From NCBI GenBank assembly GCA_012520615.1, contig JAAYNX010000222.1, forward strand, positions 1 to 52,653: 52,653 nucleotides of DNA, read 5' to 3'. Below, piece by piece: positions 31,251-41,509 of this stretch. Every line of letters begins with the position of its first letter. The stretch's first letter is position 1. Under the pieces are notes generated by a model. The model saw only the letters and a list, made by a program, of their open reading frames with translations. It did no database searches and was not told where the DNA came from. Source of the stretch: Clostridiaceae bacterium (GTDB taxonomy: Bacteria > Bacillota > Clostridia > DSM-8532). The position numbers and the translations under genes are program-made.

Positions 31251-34200
31251 TTATAAATCTCCGCAAATTCGCAATGTGCGCTCAAGCATAACCAAAAAAT
31301 CACCAAAAGTCATCATTCTGTCAGGGTATGCCAAGCTTGTAGCATTGCCTTGAAGTATACCTTTTTCAAGGGCAAATTTGTAAGAATTTAAATATCTGTT
31401 TTCAGCCTTATTTAAGTCAGTATAATGTGACCAAATTCCCGGTTTCGTGGGTATAGCGCTTTCACGGGTTTTAAATTTGTAAAATTCAATTAATAAATTT
31501 ACGGCCTTATCCCTTCTGACGTAGGAATTGGTTACCTCTCCCGAATTGTCTATTAGCCCTGCACTGACAGCTTTTTGAACTATATCATAGTCGTTATATT
31601 CTGTCTCTAGCACATCAAACAAAAGCTTTAATATATCCTTTTGCGTCATATGAGCATTGTGATTAAAATTCGTATTTTTTATACTCTTCAAATCATAAAT
31701 CTTCTGAATTCTTTCCATGCTTTCTCTTACATACAAAGGAACAGTTGTTTGAGGCTTAATCTCATTTGTTGCAGCCACAATTGCCCCCGGTTTATCCAAT
31801 TCCCCTATGACACGGCCAAGTGAATAATCAGTGAATGTGGGCAGCTTATACCAACTCTGGTTTGAGCTACAAGCAAAGGTATTAATCTGTCCTTGTGCGT
31901 AGCTTCTTATGTCTGTAACAGGCAGTTCAACCCTGATTGGTATGTTGAGCGTATTTATTGGGCTGCCTTGTATATACGAAAATTTAAAGTCGGTAACCGG
32001 AGTTTTAAAATTCATATTTGCCGATGGTGTGTATTGGCTTGCTGGTGAAAGGGTTTCCAATCTAAAGTCCAATACATTATTCTTTGTTTTCATCTTAAAG
32101 TATGAATCTGTATGAAAAGTACCGGGCCTTATTGTGTACTCACCCCAAGGTAGTATAAGATAGAGCTCCTTTTTTAGCTCTGCTAAAGTATCTATTACAA
32201 CAGAGCTTAAATCCAACCTAATTATAGAGGTTCTTTCAGGAGGAACAGAGAGATCTATTTTTACAATCGATCCATATTGGCTTCGGATTCTTTCTCCCAA
32301 AACATGAGCATCATCACCCTGAGAAGAAATAACCCATATACCGTCTTCAAGCTTGGCCGGAATATTAAGACCGTCGCCCGTTACAGCTTCTTCAAGATCA
32401 AAGCTGCCGTCATACTCGTTTTTGCTTTTGTTGGTTATAACCATAATAGTACGGGTAGGCATACTCCGAAGTTTGGTTGTTGGGTCGTACGCATAAAGCC
32501 TTGCATAATAGCGCCTGTTAGATATCAATCCGGTAGCCGTATATGTATCGCTGTTCACTTCAATTGTTTTCGAACCTGTAAAATTCAAATCCTCGGAAAA
32601 CTCCAAGAGATATAAAAGTCCGCTTTCCTGAACCCAGATATAGGTTATACTGCTTTCGGTGACACCATTTGGACCAGTATCAACACCGAATCCGGTAGGC
32701 GGTGCAGGAGGCTTGTGGGCTTCTGTTTTTATAACCAGCGGGTTGCTAAATTCCGATTCTATAGCATTTCCCTGAGAGTCTATGCTGATTGCCTTTATCC
32801 AGAAATAATAAACTGTATCGGACTGGAGTGAATCCACTCTGAAAAAGGTGTTGTTTTTTATTTGTTCATAGCTGACCTGCTTTATTATGGTCGCTTGTTC
32901 CAGTTTATCGCTGGTACCTCCTCTGATTTCATAATTCATATCAATAAAATATGTCCAGAAAAGGTCTACAAAGGTTGAGGCTGCAATGCCCTTTAAATCA
33001 ACGGGCACTGTCGGGGTTACCGGAGTTTCCGGAACATCTACAGGAGTAGTAATAATTATGGGGTCGGAAGGATCGGAAGAAACCCCGTTCTGATTTTCTA
33101 TGGTAACCCAGACCAGGTATGTAGTATTATCGTTAAGACCTGATATATCAAAGCTAAAGGTCTGGTCTTCATCATCCTGCAGGTCAGGAACATTGAATCT
33201 CTGTTGCGGAATTTCAAAGGCTTGGATATCAGGTTGAGATAAATCGCTGTATGCTATAAATGGTTCATCCCTGTTATTTCTCATACTAATAGCGTTTACA
33301 GCCTCATTGTAGCTAACTACATGAGGAACCACTGACCACCCGGTAAGATATTCAAACTTTTTACCAATTTTTTTATCATCATATCCCTCGTCACCGGGAT
33401 TAAGTTCGTCATTCGCTATGTAATCGTCCTTGGAGACTTGGTCCCATCTCTCGTCATTAGCATTATATAAAGCATACCATGTTTTATCCAGTACCAGCGT
33501 TGCGCCTGTTAACGTAACGCTGTCAGACCCGTCAGCATTTACTTTTAATCCAAATGGCGGCGCAGAAGGGGCTTCCGGTCTGTCAGCTCCCGCATCGGGA
33601 TCTGTAATAATTACCTTCACCGATTGCTTTGATACATATGGCATAGTTATCATAAAACCATCGGTAGGGCTTTCTACCAGATAGCTCTTTTTCGCATATA
33701 TCACAAAATAATATGTTGAGTTGGATTTTAAGCCAGTCAGATCATATCTGTATCCAATAACCTCGCCCGAAGCTTTGCTCCTAATCATATTTGATTCGCT
33801 GATTGTCAGGTTTGAGGCAATCATAAAGTTGGACGGCGGATTGCTGACATCCTGTATATCTTCCAACAAATAAACATCGTAGGTTACTTCATTGTCAATA
33901 ATACCTTCCCCTGTTCTGGGTGGTTTCCAAAAAATTGATGCACTAAAGGGCGTGAGAAAGTCTTCATACTTTAAATCAGAATCTGCAGGAGGAAAAGAAT
34001 CTACAATCTCAGGAGCCTGGGGCTGCTGGGGAATCTGTTCCTTAAGCATAACCTTGTTATTGGATCTGAAATCAACTGGGGTAAGCGAGCCCGGCGCATA
34101 AGCTTTGGCATCAATTTTAAAGCTATATGAATTAGTGTCACCCTTTTTAACTGTTATCTGATAACTGTCAATATCAGGAATGAGTCTGTATAGCTTTCCT

Positions 34201-35144
34201 TCCGGCTCATTATTGACGTAACGGTACAGCTCGTAATCAACTCGGGTAAAAGTGCTCCCCTTAACAATCGGATTCCAGAAAAGCCTCCAGATAGTGTCCC
34301 CTTCATTATTGTAGCCTACCTTCTGAGCTTTAAGAAGAATATCAGTTTTAATTGTAACTGCTTCTATCTCTTCTGCCGTGGCATAAGCAACACTAGCGTT
34401 AGGTTGAGGAACAACTTTTATTGAATATTCCCGGCCGGGCATGGCATGGGTATATACATACTCCAGTTTTTTCTCGGCACTGTTTATGGTAACATTGGAA
34501 CCCGGTTTACCTATTTCAGATGCTACTATATCTGGAATTGGCGGGGGCTGAGTAAAACCCTTGGTATCAGATACCAGAATTTTATAGTTAATACGGCCGG
34601 TGGTGTCCCATACATCATCCCATTTGATTTTCATGTTATTGGTGCCGGGTATAAGCTCTACAGATACATGCAGACCTGTCAGAAACTTTGCAGGATTAGA
34701 TTTCTGCGAAGTAATAGTGTACTGACCTGTAGGAGTATTAATCTTATATTGTGATTTTAAATAGGTTTCATAAATAGTTCCATGCTTTATACCTTCCGGC
34801 GTATACTCGGTAAATCTAAAGCTTGTGGCAGCACCGTTCAAGGGAATAGTCATCGCTTCTTGAATTACTTGCCCCGAACCGGTCGAAATCTCATTCATTC
34901 CTACAATTATATATCTTTCATCTGCTTCGGCAGGGAAATTAGTTATGGACCAAGTCCAGCCTAGTTCTGCATACCATTCGCTGCTGTTTACATTTTTAAC
35001 ATAGCCTATATCAGTGACCTTGTTCTGGCTGGGCGGCTGCAGAAGCATGGTGTCAGCAAATATACTTGGGCTCGGTATAAGCCCCAGCATGAATGTAAAT
35101 ACAAGCAGGATTGCTATTATTTTAATTTTTATTTTTTGGTCCAT
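31251..35144 (-). CDS. Large secreted fibronectin-III-like surface protein with SLH-like C-terminus
   Basis: A 1297-residue exported protein. Signal peptide 1-30 (hydrophobic IIAILLVFTFMLGLIP, probable cleavage SIFA|D). Several Fn3-like beta-sandwich repeats follow across about 40-900; their closing strands are visible as TYYFVIYAKKS, TTYLVWVTIENQNG, TVYYFWIKAIS and RRYYARLYAYDP. A different beta-rich domain comes next (~915-1130). The last ~120 residues look like S-layer homology units: DKAVNLLIEFYKF, then HYTDLNKAENRYLNSYKFALEKGILQGN and AYPDRMMTFGDFLVMLERTL. It is therefore probably anchored to the cell-wall secondary polymer. AAAGGAG precedes the ATG, 23 nt after the sister gene. No enzymatic module is visible; a structural, adhesive or spore/S-layer role is inferred. 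Confidence 0.82.
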   Translation of the reverse strand: MDQKIKIKIIAILLVFTFMLGLIPSPSIFADTMLLQPPSQNKVTDIGYVKNVNSSEWYAELGWTWSITNFPAEADERYIIVGMNEISTGSGQVIQEAMTIPLNGAATSFRFTEYTPEGIKHGTIYETYLKSQYKINTPTGQYTITSQKSNPAKFLTGLHVSVELIPGTNNMKIKWDDVWDTTGRINYKILVSDTKGFTQPPPIPDIVASEIGKPGSNVTINSAEKKLEYVYTHAMPGREYSIKVVPQPNASVAYATAEEIEAVTIKTDILLKAQKVGYNNEGDTIWRLFWNPIVKGSTFTRVDYELYRYVNNEPEGKLYRLIPDIDSYQITVKKGDTNSYSFKIDAKAYAPGSLTPVDFRSNNKVMLKEQIPQQPQAPEIVDSFPPADSDLKYEDFLTPFSASIFWKPPRTGEGIIDNEVTYDVYLLEDIQDVSNPPSNFMIASNLTISESNMIRSKASGEVIGYRYDLTGLKSNSTYYFVIYAKKSYLVESPTDGFMITMPYVSKQSVKVIITDPDAGADRPEAPSAPPFGLKVNADGSDSVTLTGATLVLDKTWYALYNANDERWDQVSKDDYIANDELNPGDEGYDDKKIGKKFEYLTGWSVVPHVVSYNEAVNAISMRNNRDEPFIAYSDLSQPDIQAFEIPQQRFNVPDLQDDEDQTFSFDISGLNDNTTYLVWVTIENQNGVSSDPSDPIIITTPVDVPETPVTPTVPVDLKGIAASTFVDLFWTYFIDMNYEIRGGTSDKLEQATIIKQVSYEQIKNNTFFRVDSLQSDTVYYFWIKAISIDSQGNAIESEFSNPLVIKTEAHKPPAPPTGFGVDTGPNGVTESSITYIWVQESGLLYLLEFSEDLNFTGSKTIEVNSDTYTATGLISNRRYYARLYAYDPTTKLRSMPTRTIMVITNKSKNEYDGSFDLEEAVTGDGLNIPAKLEDGIWVISSQGDDAHVLGERIRSQYGSIVKIDLSVPPERTSIIRLDLSSVVIDTLAELKKELYLILPWGEYTIRPGTFHTDSYFKMKTKNNVLDFRLETLSPASQYTPSANMNFKTPVTDFKFSYIQGSPINTLNIPIRVELPVTDIRSYAQGQINTFACSSNQSWYKLPTFTDYSLGRVIGELDKPGAIVAATNEIKPQTTVPLYVRESMERIQKIYDLKSIKNTNFNHNAHMTQKDILKLLFDVLETEYNDYDIVQKAVSAGLIDNSGEVTNSYVRRDKAVNLLIEFYKFKTRESAIPTKPGIWSHYTDLNKAENRYLNSYKFALEKGILQGNATSLAYPDRMMTFGDFLVMLERTLRICGDL

Positions 35145-35167
35145 AAGCTTGTTCTCCTTTGGATTCT

Positions 35168-38100
35168 CTAATTAAGCTCTTCCAAAACCTTGGATACCAT
35201 ATCTAGCATTTCACCAATGGTTGTTCTGTCGTTTGCTTCAAATCTATTATTATTAAGGATAACGAGATTTAAATCTACTCCCAGAACCACATAGGGGTAT
35301 AAGCGAGGGGTTATTTCGGTACCATTTGCAATGGATATAGTTCTGGATGGCTTCATAAATTCCGGATTTATGCCAGCTTTCGTACAATAGAGCTTAACCG
35401 CCATTGAAACAGAGGATTGGTTATCCATATACCCGGTGAGCTGGCTTCTTCCAATAATACCGTCTATACCAAGTTTTGAAGCTTTTTGAGCCGGAGTCAT
35501 TCCAATAATTTCGCCTTCTCTTCTAGTTACCACAGCATAGAGCATAACAGCCTGCTCACCACTTAACGGATTAGCCGGGTAGATGGTTCCCTGCCCGAAT
35601 ACCTTGGTAAGATCATAGCGGGATGACAGGTAGGAATAAGAACCGCTGCCCGATGTACCGGGCTGTGTAATTATTTCCCCTTTGTTTATTACAAGATACT
35701 CTCCCGGTTTTTCTGCACGGAAAAGCACATATTGCATAACATAGCCTTTGCCTCCGGCAGGTTCCATAAACCCTGAACCGTAATTAACAAATGGAGTAAT
35801 ATAACCGCTTCGATAAGTATACTCAATATTTACACCTATTCTTCCGGGCAACTCATTTATCCCTTTAGTTACAAGATAATTTGCTGGCATTCCGCTTCCG
35901 CCATCGATAATATCCCTCAAATAACGGGAGAGCTCTATTTCAATCTTGTTAATAACTGAATCTATCATGTCCTTGAGCTCTATATGGCTCTTATAGCTGT
36001 GACTTGCCAGATTGTTCAATATTATGGTAAGTTCACGGTCGATAATTCCGTACTTAAATGGCCCGGTGGCATCGGGGTTTCTAAGAATGTCATACAGTAT
36101 ATTGTTTATTTCTGCATATGTAAGGCGCGAACCTACGGCGACAGTCTGAAGTTCATACGCTTTAGAAATTAATGTAATGCCGCTAGGTAAAGGATTTTTC
36201 GGGCTTTGCCTACGGTTTATTTTCAAAAGAAGCATGGCCTCCTTTGCCCCGCCTGCCAGAGCCTTCGCCTGTAAATCTGCAAGATCGATACTGCCCTTAT
36301 TAAGAGTAAATTCAGCCCCTAAAATTTTAATATTAAGCCTGCTCCCGTAGGCTTCAATTGCTTGCAATGTCTTATTGGGGATGAGCACCTCATAATATGA
36401 TGTATTTGCTTGCTCTGCTGATATATTCACCGTAACGGTGGAATTCCTAGATGCCTTCAGCAAGCCTTCAATTCTATCGTCCTTTAATAAAACCCTGACG
36501 GTAGAGTCGTCCTTTTTATCAATCCGCCAGTAAAGCTTTTGGGTTAGCTTATCCGCTGAATAATTAAACAGATCGATAACATTTTCTTCTCGCTTTCCTT
36601 CGTCATAGTCAGCCTGGGAAAAGTCTGTTCTTGCTGTAACAGGCCCTATATGGAGAGAATCTTCCAAGTTCTGGGCCCATAGTTTAATATAATACAGGGT
36701 ATTGGACTTTAACAATTGATTTGTTAAAACACCGTTTTCGTCCTTTACCGGTTTCCCTCTAATTTTTGCGTAATAAATATATTTGGAAGAGCCTTCATCC
36801 ACATAGATACGGGTTTTCTCGCGGTAAAACTCAATTCTTCCCCACTCGGTTTCATAGCCATAATCAGTATGCCCGGTGGCACTGTAATTTAACTGCTGGT
36901 ATTCAGAATCACTGTCTGTTCTGGCCTCTAAAAAGTAACGATACGGGGCCTCCCCTTCAAAACGTATCTCTATTTCTTTTAAGCCGTCCCGGGTTTTCTC
37001 CTGTATAGGCGCTCCTCCTTCATCTACCCAGGTGCTGCTCTTGTTGTCATACCATTGTCCATTGTCTTTGTTTTTTACTTGTACATCATACCATTGATTG
37101 GAGTTTAAATTGTACATCCTGAAATAATAGGTGGTTCCATCCTGTACACAAGTGTATTCAGCTCTGTTCAGAAGGACATATTCTGATTCCGCTTCTTCCG
37201 CTTTTTTAAGATAAACCTGCATAGAATCCGCAGTAGCACCGGGAGCGGTGCTTTGAATATTGAAACCTATCTCCATGTCCTTAACAGCTTCAATAAACGC
37301 CGGGGCTTTTACCATACGGGTTGTGACGGGTATGGTAATCCATCTGCTTGTGGTTTCAATAGACTCCCCTTCTGTATCTGTCTGATTTCTATTTCGAACT
37401 GCTCTAAGGCTGAAGAAATAAATCCTGTTAGGCCTTAAAAAGTCCCTGCGTATGGGCATAAGAACCTGTCCGTTTTCGCTCACGGTAAGTTTGATATTCT
37501 CAAGGGCACTATCATTTATATCCAGATGCAGCTTACTATCACCGGCAGGATTTCTGAATTCGTTGTATGCCTCAAGAAAATTAATGTTTACGGCGTCATT
37601 CTCATAATCAGCATCATCTGCCCTTTCAGGGATGGCTTTCGATGTACAAACCATTTCATAGGTAACATCCTTTTCGGCGTGAAGCCAGTTTAAGATAACC
37701 CAGGCATCACTTAGAAGCAATTCTCCGTCTTCATCAACTGCGATAGAAAATTCAGCAGGCGCCCGGGGGTCTCTATAATCATTATCCAAACCTCCGTCAT
37801 CTATTTTCGGAGTAGTAATGGTCTTCACCGCTGTATCCACTGAGCTGCCGAGCTTTTCATCCCCTACCATGAGAGTTGCTCTGGCTTTAATGTAATATAC
37901 GGTATTTGGAAGGATCGGGGTGCCATCTTTATCATTATAAATGATTGTTTCTAGCATAGGTTCTTCTGCTCTTAAAGTTGAATATGAAACTTCATCAACA
38001 ACATCGGGATTTTCGCTAAAATTAGACGAATCTCTGCTAATAAAAAATTCGTATCTAATGGATCTGCCATCAACAACATCAGTATAGCGCTGCCACTCCA

Positions 38101-40231
38101 CATTGGTCAGGATACGGGGGTATTCTACCCGGATTCCGTCCAACTCTATTTCGCCTGTTACCGGATCGGGATCAATATTTGGCTCAATATGCAGACTAAT
38201 ATCGGGCATGGGTACCGGTGTTTCTGTTAAAGGCCATGTAGTGAAGCTAATAACAGGCGATTTGTAAGAAAGGCGGTTGTTTAAATCACTGCTCAGTCCA
38301 TCAGCCCATAGTTCATCATATATGTCGTCATTATCCTCCAGACGGGAGGAGAAAATCTGCATAAAATATGTGGTGTTGGGTACCAGAAAATCAGGGTAAT
38401 CGCCGGGTATAAGGTTTTCATCCGGGTCTTCGTTATTTTCCTTTGTAAGTTTCGATCCGCTTACATAATCGTAGAAAAGATTATCTCCCGGCAAAGTATT
38501 ACTATTGCTGTACTCGGGATCCCCCGGATCCTGTGGGATTTTGCATATTATTCTGTTTGGGTTATCAGGATCCTGAATAAAATGCTTTTTACCCAGAACC
38601 AGCACTCGCTTTTGAGCTGTAGGCAAATAAATCTCCTTGGGATTTGTTGTGCCTATTTTAGTGGTACTTACTGCTTTTTCTGTGTCAGGTAAAAGGGTCG
38701 ATAAAAGGATATGGAATATTATATCTGAACCAACTTCTGGCTTGCTTTTAAAGGTTTCCCAATCCTCGGTTCTCCATGACAAAGGCTTTTCAAATGATAG
38801 TTGCAAATCGTTTATTGGTATTTCCACTTCACCGCTAGAAAGCTCTGTTGTAGGCACTGTTACTGTGTCACGCCCTGAATATATCGCCTCGACTCGGATT
38901 TCCTTAGGAAGAGGCGGCTTTCCGGAATCTACACCTAAATTTCGTATATCAATGGCAAGAGATGAGCTTCTTGGTTTATCAGAGGAGCTATCATAATAAA
39001 CCACTCTGAAATAGTATTCCGGGTTTTGGTTGCCATCAATTACTATGTTTACGATTTCACTTCCGTAGTCCACGGAGGCTTGCAATGACGAAGCAGGTAT
39101 TTTGACCCATTTATTCGTATCTGTGTATAGATCCTGTATACGGGGCGCATATTGAACTTGATAAAAAAGCTCCGGATAATTACCGTTCACTATTTTTTTA
39201 AACCGCACCTCTACCTTATCAGTATCAATCTTTGTCAGCTCCATTTGCATCGGGGTAAAAATAGAGGTAAGATTGTGCCCGATACCTTTAAAAGCATTAT
39301 CAATATTTTTTACAGGGAAACGGTTTCCACTATCTGTTTGCAACTTGGTTATTCTTGTGTTTACCTGTTCCGAAGCAGCGTTTTCAAATATAATACCTAT
39401 GTTGGTAAAGGCATATTCGGTTCCAGGCTCTATACCCTCTTCTTTTTTAAGAACTACCGAAACAACGTTGTCAGGATCGGTAACTAAACCGTTCTCAAAT
39501 CCACTGACTGAAGCCGTCTTTCCCTCAATTATCATGTTGTTTTCAGAGTCATAGTCAGTAGTAAAATTAAGCTGACGTGTTGAGCCTTGCCCTACTGTCA
39601 TATTGATTTGGAAACAGGCTTTGCTTATTGGAGCTTCTGAAGTTTGAAGAAGTTCTAAGGCTTGTGGTTCCGTTAAATCTACCAATTCATGAGTATTACG
39701 ATTATATATGGTTGGTATTTTCCAGTTTAATTTCATTATGGGGTTGTCCCCGCTTTTTACAAGGACAGCATTGCCTTGGGTACTGCCTTCCGGCTCTAAT
39801 ATAGGGGCATCATCCTCGATATCTTTCATTTTAGCCATTACATTGAAGGATTCACCCGTAAAAGTGATATCGGCAAGATAATAAGTCTCTCCATAATGAG
39901 ACAACGCACCATCTCCTGCCCTGTAAATACTTAGGGACAAATCATAAATATGGTCTGGCGCAAGCTCTGTACTTACTATAACCTTTCCGTCTTTATATTC
40001 CCCTAACACCGTAATTACTTCATCAATATTTGCCGGGTTATGATATGTAAGCTCTGAACGCGCTGGCTCGTTTAGTAAGGGATAACTTATTTCATATTTG
40101 TATGTAACAGGGTTATATTCTACCGTCAGGTCAATTCCCTCAGCAGCAAAAGTTTTTATTTCAGTCGGTAACCCTGATAAAACAAGTATTAATACCAAAA
40201 GCAGCGATATGACTTTTTTGAATTTATTCAT
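35168..40231 (-). CDS. Giant secreted fibronectin-III-like surface protein (1687 aa)
   Basis: First gene of a two-gene operon with its paralogue. Signal peptide 1-29 (ISLLLVLILVLSGLP, cleavage near TFA|A). Fn3-like repeats fill about 40-1220, with closing strands such as TTYFMQIFSSR, TVYYIKARATL, RIYFFSLRAVRN, TTYYFRMYNL and TLYYIKLWAQN. From ~1230 a separate beta domain resembles those preceding SLH modules (NSTVTVNISAEQ, LNIKILGAEFTL). The end shows degenerate SLH-like units: TIYPANPLSGEQAVMLYAVV, then LTGYMDNQSSVSMAVKLYC, then RFEANDRTTIGEMLDMVSKVL. It shares the overall plan with the 1297-residue protein but has more repeats. GGGGG precedes the ATG. No catalytic module seen; function unknown. 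Confidence 0.82.
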   Translation of the reverse strand: MNKFKKVISLLLVLILVLSGLPTEIKTFAAEGIDLTVEYNPVTYKYEISYPLLNEPARSELTYHNPANIDEVITVLGEYKDGKVIVSTELAPDHIYDLSLSIYRAGDGALSHYGETYYLADITFTGESFNVMAKMKDIEDDAPILEPEGSTQGNAVLVKSGDNPIMKLNWKIPTIYNRNTHELVDLTEPQALELLQTSEAPISKACFQINMTVGQGSTRQLNFTTDYDSENNMIIEGKTASVSGFENGLVTDPDNVVSVVLKKEEGIEPGTEYAFTNIGIIFENAASEQVNTRITKLQTDSGNRFPVKNIDNAFKGIGHNLTSIFTPMQMELTKIDTDKVEVRFKKIVNGNYPELFYQVQYAPRIQDLYTDTNKWVKIPASSLQASVDYGSEIVNIVIDGNQNPEYYFRVVYYDSSSDKPRSSSLAIDIRNLGVDSGKPPLPKEIRVEAIYSGRDTVTVPTTELSSGEVEIPINDLQLSFEKPLSWRTEDWETFKSKPEVGSDIIFHILLSTLLPDTEKAVSTTKIGTTNPKEIYLPTAQKRVLVLGKKHFIQDPDNPNRIICKIPQDPGDPEYSNSNTLPGDNLFYDYVSGSKLTKENNEDPDENLIPGDYPDFLVPNTTYFMQIFSSRLEDNDDIYDELWADGLSSDLNNRLSYKSPVISFTTWPLTETPVPMPDISLHIEPNIDPDPVTGEIELDGIRVEYPRILTNVEWQRYTDVVDGRSIRYEFFISRDSSNFSENPDVVDEVSYSTLRAEEPMLETIIYNDKDGTPILPNTVYYIKARATLMVGDEKLGSSVDTAVKTITTPKIDDGGLDNDYRDPRAPAEFSIAVDEDGELLLSDAWVILNWLHAEKDVTYEMVCTSKAIPERADDADYENDAVNINFLEAYNEFRNPAGDSKLHLDINDSALENIKLTVSENGQVLMPIRRDFLRPNRIYFFSLRAVRNRNQTDTEGESIETTSRWITIPVTTRMVKAPAFIEAVKDMEIGFNIQSTAPGATADSMQVYLKKAEEAESEYVLLNRAEYTCVQDGTTYYFRMYNLNSNQWYDVQVKNKDNGQWYDNKSSTWVDEGGAPIQEKTRDGLKEIEIRFEGEAPYRYFLEARTDSDSEYQQLNYSATGHTDYGYETEWGRIEFYREKTRIYVDEGSSKYIYYAKIRGKPVKDENGVLTNQLLKSNTLYYIKLWAQNLEDSLHIGPVTARTDFSQADYDEGKREENVIDLFNYSADKLTQKLYWRIDKKDDSTVRVLLKDDRIEGLLKASRNSTVTVNISAEQANTSYYEVLIPNKTLQAIEAYGSRLNIKILGAEFTLNKGSIDLADLQAKALAGGAKEAMLLLKINRRQSPKNPLPSGITLISKAYELQTVAVGSRLTYAEINNILYDILRNPDATGPFKYGIIDRELTIILNNLASHSYKSHIELKDMIDSVINKIEIELSRYLRDIIDGGSGMPANYLVTKGINELPGRIGVNIEYTYRSGYITPFVNYGSGFMEPAGGKGYVMQYVLFRAEKPGEYLVINKGEIITQPGTSGSGSYSYLSSRYDLTKVFGQGTIYPANPLSGEQAVMLYAVVTRREGEIIGMTPAQKASKLGIDGIIGRSQLTGYMDNQSSVSMAVKLYCTKAGINPEFMKPSRTISIANGTEITPRLYPYVVLGVDLNLVILNNNRFEANDRTTIGEMLDMVSKVLEELN

Positions 40232-40264
40232 TAAGGAATCCCCCTAATTATTTTCACATATATT

Positions 40265-40317
40265 TTTGCGCATCATTATTCGCAAATCAGATTTAAAGAT
40301 ACTATTACTATATCTTT
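40265..40317 (-). promoter_or_regulatory. Two small hairpins in the leader of the giant surface-protein operon
   Basis: TTTGCG/CGCAAA (40265-40286, 10-nt loop) and AAAGATA/TATCTTT (40295-40317, 9-nt loop) lie 35-85 nt before the start codon. They may be operators or leader-RNA structures. No known riboswitch pattern was seen. Confidence 0.4.
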
Positions 40318-40381
40318 ATCGACATATTAAGCCCTGTTTTTAATGAGCCGCTCCATTACATTTTGTTTACTAATATGGGAC

Positions 40382-40407
40382 ATGGGGACAGGTACCTTGT
40401 CCCACAT
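40382..40407. repeat. Short REP-like palindrome
   Basis: ATGGGGACAGGTACC continuing TTGTCCCACAT is nearly self-complementary (GGGACA, GGTACC, TGTCCC). Similar GGGACA-type palindromes are scattered in many Firmicute genomes. It lies between the asparaginase stop and the divergent operon. Confidence 0.55.
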
Positions 40408-40458
40408 ATATGTAATGGAGGGAACGCAGCATCCCCTAGTCATTTTTATAATTCCTCA

Positions 40459-41496
40459 CTATTCAGAATTTACCCTACTTCCAAGGGTGAGTACCTCATC
40501 TTTATGAAAGACCGGAATTATATGGCCGATATGCTCATCAAGATTGTTTAACAGTTTCGATATATGCCAATGCTTTAGCTTTTCATACTCATCATCGCCA
40601 ATAACCTTAAGCTCCAATAAAAGCTGAATCACTACTGGGTATACAGCTCTTTCTCCTCCGTCGACAATCTTGATACAAATACCTAGATTTTTTTCTTTGA
40701 TTCCCAGGCAGTAAACTGATTCAGCTCCTATCTTTGCTATTAATTTACCATTAGTATGCTGCATGAGCTCGGTACAAAATTCACCTGTTCCAGCCACCAT
40801 TTCCGGATGTTTATTCATAGCCTCAAATACGGCTTTGCAAGATTCATGATAAGTGCTGTCCGGATCTTTGGAATACTTTGTTAGTCTGGCATAGGACAAA
40901 GCCATATTATAAATGGGCAAAATGAAAATAGGCAACCCGCAGCCATCGGTACCTATGGGGATGCCATCAATCTGCTGGTCGGTAAAAATACTGATGGTTT
41001 TTAAAACTTCCTGCTGCACCGGATGAGATGCTTTATTGTAGTCAGATATATCGTATCCTAGAAATTTTGAATAAGCGAGCATTGCTGCATGCTTTCCTGA
41101 ACAGCCTGCATGCAGAGCAGAAGGTTTTTCTCCTTGGAGAATTAGCCTGTTATTTTCATCCTCATTATAAGGTCTTTTTACACCGCAATGAAGATCTTTA
41201 ACGTCTAGATTCAATCTTTTCAGAACATTTAAAACCGTATCCTGATGCATTTTTTCACCACTATGAGAAGCACAGCCTATGGCAATTTCTTTCGGTGAAT
41301 AGTCCATGGCTTTTGCTCCTCCCGAGTGGATGAAAGGTATAATCTGAATAGGCTTTGCCGATGACCTAAAAAAGAACTTTGTATTAATATCGCCTTTCTT
41401 GTATATCACTTTTCCATCCGAATCAACAACGCATATATAGCCCTGATGAATACTCTCTACATATCGGTTTCTCGTAACTACTGCTAATTGTTCCAT
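40459..41496 (-). CDS. R. etli-type (PF06089) L-asparaginase, paralogue 1
   Basis: A 345-residue amidohydrolase of the class-3 asparaginase family (Rhizobium etli ReAII type), unrelated to E. coli AnsA/AnsB. The active-site serine-lysine motif FFRSSAKPIQ, the metal-site motif CSGKHAAML, DGCGLPIF and GEFCTELM with their conserved cysteines are all intact; CASHSGE is also present. Expected reaction: asparagine to aspartate plus ammonia. No signal peptide, so cytoplasmic. ATG at 41496 is used because AAAGGAG is 9 nt upstream. It lies 13 nt downstream of a paralogue in the same orientation. Confidence 0.9.
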   Translation of the reverse strand: MEQLAVVTRNRYVESIHQGYICVVDSDGKVIYKKGDINTKFFFRSSAKPIQIIPFIHSGGAKAMDYSPKEIAIGCASHSGEKMHQDTVLNVLKRLNLDVKDLHCGVKRPYNEDENNRLILQGEKPSALHAGCSGKHAAMLAYSKFLGYDISDYNKASHPVQQEVLKTISIFTDQQIDGIPIGTDGCGLPIFILPIYNMALSYARLTKYSKDPDSTYHESCKAVFEAMNKHPEMVAGTGEFCTELMQHTNGKLIAKIGAESVYCLGIKEKNLGICIKIVDGGERAVYPVVIQLLLELKVIGDDEYEKLKHWHISKLLNNLDEHIGHIIPVFHKDEVLTLGSRVNSE

Positions 41497-41509
41497 GTTT
41501 ATGACTCCT

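Noticed and set aside
40382-40407. Near-perfect palindrome considered as an operator for the asparaginase or surface-protein operons
   Set aside because: It lies downstream of the asparaginase stop and over 150 nt from the surface-protein start; GGGACA-type palindromes are common dispersed repeats.
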